A stretch of DNA of 11,041 nucleotides, taken from positions 1-11,041 of the forward strand of contig ONFH01000053.1 in NCBI GenBank assembly GCA_900317015.1, read 5' to 3'. This document shows positions 6,147 to 11,041 of the stretch, in pieces (positions within the stretch are counted from its first letter, which is position 1; each line of letters starts with the position of its first letter). The notes under the pieces are model-generated. The model saw only the letters and a list, made by a program, of their open reading frames with translations, was not told where the DNA came from and did not search any database. A program made the translations under genes and the position numbers. The stretch is from an uncultured Erysipelotrichaceae bacterium (GTDB taxonomy: Bacteria > Bacillota_I > Bacilli_A > Erysipelotrichales > Coprobacillaceae).

Positions 6147-7133
6147 TTACTCCTGATGATCATTATCGAAGACGATGCCGGCTTCTTTTCTGGCTTTTTC
6201 CATTGTACGGCTGACCGCTTTGGAGATCTCTAACATTTCATTCATCTTGTCATAATCCTGTTCATCGATCATACGAATGAATTCCATAAATTCATAATAC
6301 ATACGATGTGTCTTAACGTCAGAAGTAAAGTCTCTGCCAGTACCTTTATTATCTTCTTCATGATAAGCCTGCATACCATTGACAGGTGTATTGATGGCCA
6401 CAAATCCTTCATCGCCTTCAATTGTCGACATGACTGGGGCTTTGCAGTCCTTAGCACCAATGCAGACAGCTTTGAAATCACCGTAATCAAGGGTAGCGAT
6501 GCCAGATGTATCGATGCCTTTCTGAACATTGGCCTGATAGCCGATGTGTTTAGGTTCACCAAAGAGACCGATGACGAAGTTTAAGTTATAAACGTTTAAG
6601 TCCATTAAGGCACCGCCAGCTTTATGATAATCAAAGGCTGGTAAGATCGTGCCAGCTTTGAAGGCATCATAACGTGATGAATACTGAGAATAGTTCATGC
6701 TCACGATACGCACATGACCTAATTCAGGAAGGTGTTCCTTTATATTTAAATAAGCTGGTAAATAATGAACTGTCACTGCTTCAATGATCATCAAATGCTT
6801 TTCTTTAGCAATCTTGATTAATTCTTCTAATTCACGGTAATTGGCAGTGATTGGTTTTTCAATGATGACATGCTTGTTGGCTTCTAAGGCTTTTTTTGCA
6901 AAGGCATAATGTAAGTGGTTTGGTAAAGCCACATACACAGTATCAACATCGGACGTTAATAATTCATCATAATCATAATAGATGTGATCAAAGTTATGTT
7001 CAGCAGCTAACTTTTCTGCTTTTTCGACACTATGTCTTGTAGCTAGTAAGACTTTCTTTTCAATAGGAAATTGATCAAAGATATTCATTAAATCAAGTAC
7101 GATTTTTCCTGTTCCTAATACGGCTAATTTCAT
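6147..7133 (-). CDS. Gfo/Idh/MocA-family NAD(P)-dependent oxidoreductase
   Basis: A 328-residue two-domain dehydrogenase of the glucose-fructose oxidoreductase/inositol dehydrogenase family, which oxidises or reduces a sugar, polyol or related ring compound. The N-terminal Rossmann domain shows LAVLGTGKI (3-11) and a strand-2 end ATRHS, where Arg33 may favour NADP. ALPNHLHYAF (69-78) and the signature EKPIT (92-96, catalytic-type Lys93) follow. The C-terminal domain shows HKAGGALMDLNVYNLNFV (170-187), matching the GGGALxDxGxY block with Asn182 where many members have His. AGGAGG is 8 bases before the ATG at 7133; an earlier in-frame ATG (7163) would put that Shine-Dalgarno inside the gene. 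First gene of the operon with the UPF0303 gene. The substrate cannot be named. Confidence 0.9.
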   Translation of the reverse strand: MKLAVLGTGKIVLDLMNIFDQFPIEKKVLLATRHSVEKAEKLAAEHNFDHIYYDYDELLTSDVDTVYVALPNHLHYAFAKKALEANKHVIIEKPITANYRELEELIKIAKEKHLMIIEAVTVHYLPAYLNIKEHLPELGHVRIVSMNYSQYSSRYDAFKAGTILPAFDYHKAGGALMDLNVYNLNFVIGLFGEPKHIGYQANVQKGIDTSGIATLDYGDFKAVCIGAKDCKAPVMSTIEGDEGFVAINTPVNGMQAYHEEDNKGTGRDFTSDVKTHRMYYEFMEFIRMIDEQDYDKMNEMLEISKAVSRTMEKARKEAGIVFDNDHQE

Positions 7134-7165
7134 TTCTAAGTCCTCCTCATTTCTTTTGCACATTC

Positions 7166-7194
7166 ATCATACCAAGCTCTTTTGCAAAAGAAAA
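7166..7194 (-). promoter_or_regulatory. promoter of the MocA-UPF0303 operon
   Basis: On the minus strand TATGAT (7171-7166) is a good -10; the -35 position at a 17-base spacer (7194-7189) reads TTTTCT and is weak, hinting at need for an activator or tight control. The predicted start is near 7159. Confidence 0.5.
7178..7191. promoter_or_regulatory. 14-bp perfect palindrome in the promoter, candidate operator
   Basis: TCTTTTGCAAAAGA is its own reverse complement and covers the spacer and -35 edge of the MocA operon promoter. A second partial copy, TCTTTTGCA, lies at 7152-7160 around the predicted transcription start. Two spaced copies suggest a repressor that binds cooperatively; the protein is not identifiable. 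Confidence 0.45.
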
Positions 7195-7274
7195 TAGGTG
7201 AGGGGGTTTTAGAACTTAAAGTCACCAAAGGACAAAACAAGAAGATCATAGAAGTAACTTGAAGTCTTTAGGCA

Positions 7275-7304
7275 AGAAAAAAGGACAGTCGTGAAACTGT
7301 CCTT
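7275..7304 (-). terminator. intrinsic terminator of gltX
   Basis: AAGGACAGT (minus strand, 7304-7296) pairs with ACTGTCCTT (7289-7281), a 9-bp stem with a 6-base loop, extending into TTTTC. It begins 7 bases after the gltX stop. The 7195-7274 stretch between it and the MocA promoter shows no gene. Confidence 0.85.
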
Positions 7305-7310
7305 AATTGA

Positions 7311-8753
7311 TTATTCAGCTGGATTTTCTTTGACCCAGTTTTCTAAGTCCGCAATGGCTTTTCTCATACGGTTAAGTGTTTCTTCTTTACCTAAGATATG
7401 AGCAATTTCAACGGAACCGCCAGGTGTTGACTGCTTATTTGATAAAGCCACACGAATTGGCCACATAACGCGACCATTCTTTAATTCATGAGCTTTGGCA
7501 AGATCCATCTGCATATGCATCATGCCATCATCATCAGTGTAATCTTCCCAAGCTTCCATAGCAGGTAATGCTAATTTTAAAGCTTCTAAAGAGTTTTCTG
7601 GTGTTGTCTTCATCTTCTTATGTTTATAGATGGCTGCATCAAATGGTAAGCATTCATTAATGAAGTCGACCATTGGAGCAACATCATCTTTATTGACACG
7701 ATCAAGACGTGGCTGTAAGCATTTAGACACTTCTAATAAATCGACATCTCTTGTAATTGTTTCAGGATAGAGATGCTTGACTGTGTTATGGAATGTTTCT
7801 AAGTTCATATTTCTTAAGTACATGCCATTCATCCAAGTTAACTTATCTTTATCGAAGATGGCAGGGGCTTTAGAAATACGATCGATCGTGAAGGCCTTGA
7901 TTAATTCATCTAATGACATGATCTCCTGATCATCCTTAGGTGCCCAGCCAAGTAAAGCGATATAGTTAAGGATAGCTTCTGGTAAATAACCTTCGGCTTT
8001 TAAATCCTGGAATGAAGCATCACCATTACGTTTAGATAACTTCTGATGTTCATCCTTCATAACTGGTGGCAGATGAATGTACTGTGGTCTTTCCCAGTTG
8101 AAGGCATCATATAATAGATTGTATTTAGGTGTTGATGATAAGTATTCATTCCCACGGACAACGACATTGATGCCCATAAGGTGGTCATCGATGACATTGG
8201 CAAAGTTATAAGTAGGGTAACCATCTGATTTTAATAAGACCTGATCATCTAATGAATCACAAGGTGCTTCGATATGACCATAGATCTCATCATCGAAATC
8301 GGCGATCCCTTCAGTAGGTGTTGTCTGTCTGATGACATAAGGTTCACCAGCATCTAACTTCGCCTGAACTTCTTCTTTTGTTAAGTTACGGCATGGATCC
8401 TTTTCGTTTTCACCAATTTCACCATCGCAGAAACAATAATGAGCTGCGCCAAGTTCGATGGCTTTCTGCGCATATTCCTTATAGATTGGTAAACGTTCTG
8501 ACTGAACATAAGGACCAACGTCTCCTGGGTGATCAGGTCCTTCATCCCAGTTCATACCTGTTTCTTTTAAGACATCGTAGATGATGTCAACTGCGCCTTC
8601 GACTTCACGCTTCTGGTCAGTATCTTCAATTCGTAAAATGAAGTCACCATCCGCATGTTTTGCGATGAGGTAGCAGTAGAGAGCTGTTCTTAAATTTCCG
8701 ATATGCATATAGCCAGTTGGGCTAGGTGCGAATCTTGTACGAATTTTTTTCAT
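7311..8753 (-). CDS. gltX: glutamyl-tRNA synthetase
   Basis: A 480-residue class I aminoacyl-tRNA synthetase that loads glutamate on tRNA-Glu. In bacteria lacking GlnRS it also mischarges tRNA-Gln for the GatCAB amidotransferase. FAPSPTGYMHIGNLRTAL (8-25) is the HIGH-motif region, IEDTD (42-46) binds substrate, CFC (107-109) plus Cys121 form a probable zinc site, and KLSKR (238-242) is the KMSKS motif. An all-helical anticodon-binding domain follows from about 300. Length matches the family. The ATG at 8753 gives the usual MKKIRTRFAPSPTG start; an in-frame extension to 8828 would read through the antisense of tRNA-Gln and is rejected. AGGAG lies 14 bases upstream, an unusually long spacing. 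Whether it is discriminating cannot be decided here, but its two neighbours are a tRNA-Gln and a tRNA-Glu gene. Confidence 0.96.
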   Translation of the reverse strand: MKKIRTRFAPSPTGYMHIGNLRTALYCYLIAKHADGDFILRIEDTDQKREVEGAVDIIYDVLKETGMNWDEGPDHPGDVGPYVQSERLPIYKEYAQKAIELGAAHYCFCDGEIGENEKDPCRNLTKEEVQAKLDAGEPYVIRQTTPTEGIADFDDEIYGHIEAPCDSLDDQVLLKSDGYPTYNFANVIDDHLMGINVVVRGNEYLSSTPKYNLLYDAFNWERPQYIHLPPVMKDEHQKLSKRNGDASFQDLKAEGYLPEAILNYIALLGWAPKDDQEIMSLDELIKAFTIDRISKAPAIFDKDKLTWMNGMYLRNMNLETFHNTVKHLYPETITRDVDLLEVSKCLQPRLDRVNKDDVAPMVDFINECLPFDAAIYKHKKMKTTPENSLEALKLALPAMEAWEDYTDDDGMMHMQMDLAKAHELKNGRVMWPIRVALSNKQSTPGGSVEIAHILGKEETLNRMRKAIADLENWVKENPAE

Positions 8754-8760
8754 TTTTTTC

Positions 8761-8789
8761 TTTACTTCTCCTAAAATCCTTGTTATTAT
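8761..8789 (+). promoter_or_regulatory. promoter of tRNA-Gln
   Basis: TTTACT (8761-8766) and TATTAT (8784-8789) are 17 bases apart; the start would be near 8796, 7 bases before the tRNA. The -35 falls between the Shine-Dalgarno and start codon of the opposing gltX. The same TTTACT hexamer is used by the tRNA-Glu promoter. Confidence 0.7.
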
Positions 8790-8790
8790 A
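8785..8790 (-). promoter_or_regulatory. probable -10 of gltX, overlapping the tRNA-Gln -10
   Basis: On the minus strand 8790-8785 reads TATAAT exactly, giving a start near 8778 and a 25-base leader with AGGAG. A -35 would have to lie in the first bases of the tRNA-Gln gene; TTGGCT there is 20 bases away and weak. This is the only consensus -10 between the gltX start and tRNA-Glu. Confidence 0.55.
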
Positions 8791-8802
8791 AAGCTCGTCG
8801 AT

Positions 8803-8878
8803 TGGGGTATAGCCAAGCGGTAAGGCAACGGACTCTGAATCCGTCATTGCGCTGGTTCGAATCCAGCTACCCCAGCCA
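8803..8878 (+). tRNA. tRNA-Gln, anticodon CUG
   Basis: A 76-nt cloverleaf with an encoded CCA. The acceptor TGGGGTA pairs with TACCCCA (8868-8874), discriminator G and CCA at 8876-8878. The D arm is GCCAAGCGGTAAGGC, the anticodon stem ACGGA/TCCGT has loop CTCTGAA (anticodon CTG), and the T arm GCTGG-TTCGAAT-CCAGC is perfect. The U1-A72 pair and G73 are tRNA-Gln identity traits. It reads CAG; a UUG isoacceptor is expected elsewhere. Confidence 0.97.
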
Positions 8879-8889
8879 TTTGGAGATTC

Positions 8890-8912
8890 AAGAGCGAAAG
8901 CTCTTTTTTTTT
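8890..8912 (+). terminator. terminator of tRNA-Gln
   Basis: AAGAGC (8890-8895) pairs with GCTCTT (8900-8905) around a GAAA tetraloop, continuing into T's to 8912, 11 bases after the tRNA. It lacks a U-tract on the minus strand, so it would not stop transcripts coming from tRNA-Glu. Confidence 0.88.
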
Positions 8913-8939
8913 ATACCCTTAAACAAGTCCAAAAAAAAA

Positions 8940-9015
8940 TGGTAGTCCGTAGGGGGTTCGAACCCCTGTATGCATGGATGAGAACCATGTGTGTTGACCA
9001 CTTCACCAACGGACC
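8940..9015 (-). tRNA. tRNA-Glu, anticodon CUC
   Basis: A 76-nt cloverleaf on the minus strand with an encoded CCA. The acceptor GGTCCGT (9015-9009) pairs with ACGGACT (8950-8944), so the first pair is G1-U72 rather than G-C. The anticodon stem CATGG/CCATG holds loop TTCTCAT (anticodon CTC), and the T arm AGGGG-TTCGAAC-CCCCT is intact; discriminator A precedes CCA. It reads GAG; a UUC isoacceptor is expected elsewhere. The minus strand runs straight from CCA into nine T's (8939-8931), the only termination-like signal before gltX. Confidence 0.95.
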
Positions 9016-9028
9016 ATTTCCGAAATTA

Positions 9029-9056
9029 AGTATAACACAAAATGTATTTTAGTAAA
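9029..9056 (-). promoter_or_regulatory. promoter of tRNA-Glu
   Basis: On the minus strand TTTACT (9056-9051), a 16-base spacer, and the extended -10 TGTTATACT (TATACT at 9034-9029). The start would be near 9022, 7 bases before the tRNA. Confidence 0.8.
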
Positions 9057-9104
9057 TATATTTTTTTAGAGTTTGGAAAGAACTTGTAGGCTTGGGCATT
9101 TGAG

Positions 9105-9132
9105 TTGTAAATGCGAAAGTTTCTGATATAAT
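9105..9132 (+). promoter_or_regulatory. murA promoter P1
   Basis: TTGTAA (9105-9110), a 16-base spacer and TATAAT (9127-9132) preceded by TGA, an extended -10. It gives a leader of about 100 bases containing the short repeats AGACT/AGTCT (9142-9159). Confidence 0.75.
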
Positions 9133-9167
9133 GCACAAGAAAGACTGTAAATGAAAGTCTAATAGTT

Positions 9168-9196
9168 TTGCTTTCAGTCCCTATTTTGATTATAAT
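9168..9196 (+). promoter_or_regulatory. murA promoter P2
   Basis: TTGCTT (9168-9173), 17 bases, TATAAT (9191-9196); start near 9203, leader about 34 bases. The inverted repeat CCCTA (9179-9183)/TAGGG (9198-9202) brackets the -10 and could be an operator. Confidence 0.7.
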
Positions 9197-9236
9197 TTAG
9201 GGTGAGCAAGAATAAATAGAAAGGACATATATAAAC

Positions 9237-10511
9237 ATGGCACAAGAATGCATTGCAATTGAAGGTGGACATCCACTAAATGGAACAGTTAGAATCTCTG
9301 GGGCTAAGAATGCGACCGTCGCATTAATTCCCGCTGTCGTTTTAGCAAACAGCCCTGTTGAAATTTATGGCGTGCCAGAAATTTCTGATGTCGAAGCTTT
9401 ATCGACACTCTTAAGAGAATTGAACTGTGATGTTGAACGTGTCGGCGATACCTTAAAAGTCGATCCAACACACATCAAGAACATTCCTTTAGTGAGCAAA
9501 GCCGTCGATAAATTAAGAGCCTCTTATTATTTCATGGGAGGTCTGCTAGGTCGCTATAGAGAAGTTACCATTAAAATGCCAGGGGGCTGTTATTTGGGAC
9601 CTCGTCCGATCGACTTACATTTAAAAGGCTTTAAAGCTTTAGGGGCTGATATTACTTATAATGAAAAAGATGAAACATATACTTTAAAAGCAGAACACTT
9701 ACATGGTGCGGAGATCTATCTCGATTTTGCGAGCGTTGGTGCAACGATCAATATCATGTTAGCGGCTGTTATGGCCGAAGGTCGTACAACGATTGAAAAT
9801 GCCGCTAAGGAACCGGAAATCATCGACGTCGCCAACTTATTGACAAAGATGGGTGCAAAACTTCGTGGTGTTGGGACAGATACGATCATCATTGATGGCG
9901 TTAAGGAAATGCATGGGACATCACATGAAATCATTCCTGACCGTATCGAAGCAGGGACGTTCTTGATCATTGCGGCTGCCGTTGGCCGTAAGGTCTTGAT
10001 CCAGAATGTCATCTCTCAGCACTTAGATGCCTTATTATCTAAGTTAAGAGAATTAGGCGTACGTTTTGAGATCATCGGTGATTCTATCTTAGTATGGGGT
10101 GACTATTATGATTTCAAACCGGTAGAAGTGACGACACAGCCATATCCTGGTTTTGCGACAGACTTACAACAGCCACTCACGACGTTATTAACATTAGCCC
10201 ATGGTCGCTCAAAAGTCACTGATACGATCTACACAGAACGTTTTAAACACTGTGCTCAGTTAAATAAGATGGGTGCAAACATTGAAGTCGGTGATGGCTG
10301 CTGCTATGTCAATGGACCAACGAAGCTTCACGGCACAAGAGTAGAAGCCACTGACTTAAGATGTGGGGCTGCCTTAGTCGTTGCTGGCTTAATGGCAGAA
10401 GGCATTACAGAGATTACGAATGTCTACCATATCGACCGTGGCTACGATAATATCGATCGTAAATTAACGGCATTAGGCGCACAGATTTCGCGTTATCAGG
10501 TTGAAGACTAA
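9237..10511 (+). CDS. murA: UDP-N-acetylglucosamine 1-carboxyvinyltransferase (MurA)
   Basis: A 424-residue cytoplasmic enzyme that transfers enolpyruvate from PEP to UDP-GlcNAc, the first committed step of peptidoglycan synthesis and the target of fosfomycin. ISGAKNATV (20-28) has the conserved Lys24-Asn25. LRASYYFMGGLLGR (93-106) binds substrate. PGGCYLGPRPIDLH (115-128) holds the catalytic Cys118, so the fosfomycin-sensitive Cys form, not the resistant Asp form. Asp309 sits in ATDLQQP, with TERFKH at 333-338 and HIDRGY (398-403, Arg401). The protein is full length. AAGGA lies 11 bases before the ATG. Its neighbour rpmE recalls the Bacillus murA2(murZ)-rho-rpmE order, so this is likely the second MurA paralogue of a Bacillota genome. 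Confidence 0.96.
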   Translation: MAQECIAIEGGHPLNGTVRISGAKNATVALIPAVVLANSPVEIYGVPEISDVEALSTLLRELNCDVERVGDTLKVDPTHIKNIPLVSKAVDKLRASYYFMGGLLGRYREVTIKMPGGCYLGPRPIDLHLKGFKALGADITYNEKDETYTLKAEHLHGAEIYLDFASVGATINIMLAAVMAEGRTTIENAAKEPEIIDVANLLTKMGAKLRGVGTDTIIIDGVKEMHGTSHEIIPDRIEAGTFLIIAAAVGRKVLIQNVISQHLDALLSKLRELGVRFEIIGDSILVWGDYYDFKPVEVTTQPYPGFATDLQQPLTTLLTLAHGRSKVTDTIYTERFKHCAQLNKMGANIEVGDGCCYVNGPTKLHGTRVEATDLRCGAALVVAGLMAEGITEITNVYHIDRGYDNIDRKLTALGAQISRYQVED

Positions 10512-10527
10512 ATTTTATCAAAAAGGG

Positions 10528-10556
10528 TTGCACAAACCTTTAAAGGATGCTAATAT
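10528..10556 (+). promoter_or_regulatory. promoter of rpmE
   Basis: TTGCAC (10528-10533), 17 bases, then TAATAT (10551-10556) preceded by TGC, an extended -10; start near 10563. The spacer holds the palindrome CCTTTAAAGG (10537-10546). Confidence 0.75.
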
Positions 10557-10562
10557 GTATGA

Positions 10563-10614
10563 GCAACTTACTTTGAAGTAGCACAATATTTCAAGGCGGA
10601 AGGAGATAATTAAC
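10563..10614 (+). promoter_or_regulatory. rpmE 5' leader
   Basis: About 50 bases between the predicted start and the ATG, containing a small TACT-TTGA-AGTA hairpin and the Shine-Dalgarno AAGGAG. Ribosomal protein L31 leaders with autoregulatory structure are known in Firmicutes; whether this short leader is one cannot be told by eye. Confidence 0.35.
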
Positions 10615-10818
10615 ATGAAAAAAGGAATTCATCCAAATTACAAAAGAGTAAAAGTCATCTGTACATCTTGTGGTGCTGAATTTGAAACAGGTTCAGTATT
10701 AGATGAAATTCGTGTTGATACTTGTTCTAAATGTCATCCATTCTATACTGGCAAACAGAGATTCGCTAGCGCTGATGGTCGAGTAGAAAAGTTCAACAAG
10801 AAGTATGGTTTAAAATAA
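10615..10818 (+). CDS. rpmE: 50S ribosomal protein L31, zinc-binding type
   Basis: A 67-residue ribosomal protein of the large subunit that helps bridge the subunits. It starts with MKKGIHPNY, the family hallmark, and has two CxxC pairs (Cys16/Cys19 and Cys37/Cys40) that bind zinc, so it is the zinc-dependent (type A, C+) form and not the zinc-independent paralogue used under zinc starvation. HPFYTGKQRF (41-50) and GRVEKFNKKYG (55-65) are conserved. AAGGAG lies close to the ATG. It has its own promoter and terminator although it follows murA by 103 bases. Confidence 0.97.
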   Translation: MKKGIHPNYKRVKVICTSCGAEFETGSVLDEIRVDTCSKCHPFYTGKQRFASADGRVEKFNKKYGLK

Positions 10819-10830
10819 TTATACGCTTAA

Positions 10831-10857
10831 GGGAAGTCTTTGACTTCCCACTTTTTT
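10831..10857 (+). terminator. terminator of rpmE
   Basis: GGGAAGTC (10831-10838) pairs with GACTTCCC (10842-10849) around TTT, followed by AC and six T's. Confidence 0.9.
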
Positions 10858-10859
10858 AT

Positions 10860-10946
10860 TTATGTAAACTTTTGAATGCTCGAATTTAAAAAGTTATGTA
10901 ACTAAGCTTATATATCGACCTAATCATCGCTCAGAAGTTTACATAA
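10860..10946. repeat. inverted repeat and related TATGTAA motifs in the terminal non-coding stretch
   Basis: TTATGTAAACTT (10860-10871) and AAGTTTACATAA (10935-10946) are exact 12-bp inverted repeats 63 bases apart. Between them AGTTA-TG-TAACT (10892-10903) contains the same TATGTAA core. A further AACTT-TTATG-AAGTT dyad lies at 10965-10979. I see no gene, RNA or clear promoter from 10858 to the window end. Confidence 0.55.
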
Positions 10947-11041
10947 TGTTTGTATATTTAAGCCAACTTTTATGAAGTTATGATGCATATATTTGAAGCT
11001 TGAAAGAGATAATTTCTAGTCTATAAACCTATTTGCAATGC

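Noticed and set aside
8754..8828. N-terminal extension of GluRS
   Set aside because: It would be read through the antisense of tRNA-Gln and both promoters; GluRS proteins start at MKKIRTRFAPSPTG.
8754..8939. T-box or other riboswitch leader for gltX
   Set aside because: No T-box motif or alternative terminator is visible, and the probable leader is only 25 bases.
9716..10012. Minus-strand ORF of 98 residues inside murA
   Set aside because: A shadow of the murA coding frame with no start signals of its own.
1..11041. CRISPR array, insertion sequence or prophage
   Set aside because: No regular spaced repeats, transposase or integrase motif, or phage gene was found on either strand.

Overview
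The window looks like a chromosome segment from a low-GC, Gram-positive gut-type Bacillota. The pairing of murA with a four-cysteine rpmE, purine-rich Shine-Dalgarno sites, textbook TTGNNN-17-TATAAT promoters, a CcpA-type cre site, tRNA genes with encoded CCA and compact U-tract terminators all fit that. The overall style suggests Erysipelotrichia or close relatives, but that is an impression, not a proof. No phage, insertion sequence, CRISPR array or rRNA is visible.

Layout. (1) 1-1045: a tail of something upstream ends at a strong terminator. A monocistronic SDR oxidoreductase follows, with a cre-like site in its promoter, and ends at its own terminator. (2) 1120-2863: a decaying patch holding a DeoR-type helix-turn-helix remnant and an M24 (prolidase/creatinase-fold) gene broken by two single-base frameshifts, closed by a bidirectional terminator. 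(3) 2866-3498 (minus): a dCTP-deaminase/dUTPase-fold protein that has lost the catalytic Glu and carries a C-terminal membrane anchor. (4) 3623-5111: an Rrf2-family regulator with three conserved cysteines, co-transcribed with cysteine synthase cysK, and a perfect inverted repeat over the promoter. (5) 5123-5651: a PrdX/YbaK-type aminoacyl-tRNA deacylase whose terminator overlaps its stop codon. (6) 5650-7133 (minus): a Gfo/Idh/MocA oxidoreductase followed by a UPF0303/haem-degrading-fold protein, as a two-gene operon. (7) 7275-9056: gltX (minus), tRNA-Gln(CUG) (plus) and tRNA-Glu(CUC) (minus). gltX and the tRNA-Gln gene appear to fire from overlapping, oppositely facing promoters sharing one -10 region. 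(8) 9105-10857: murA with two possible promoters, then rpmE with its own promoter and terminator. (9) 10858-11041: non-coding sequence with short inverted repeats.

Working together: translation is a theme (GluRS beside tRNA-Glu and tRNA-Gln, a tRNA-editing enzyme, ribosomal protein L31). The Rrf2-cysK pair is most simply a self-regulated cysteine-synthesis module, recalling the CymR-CysK partnership of Bacillus. No complete undescribed multi-gene system is evident. The best candidates for something new are the membrane-anchored, catalytically altered dCTP-deaminase-like protein, the gltX/tRNA-Gln promoter overlap and the Rrf2 operator.
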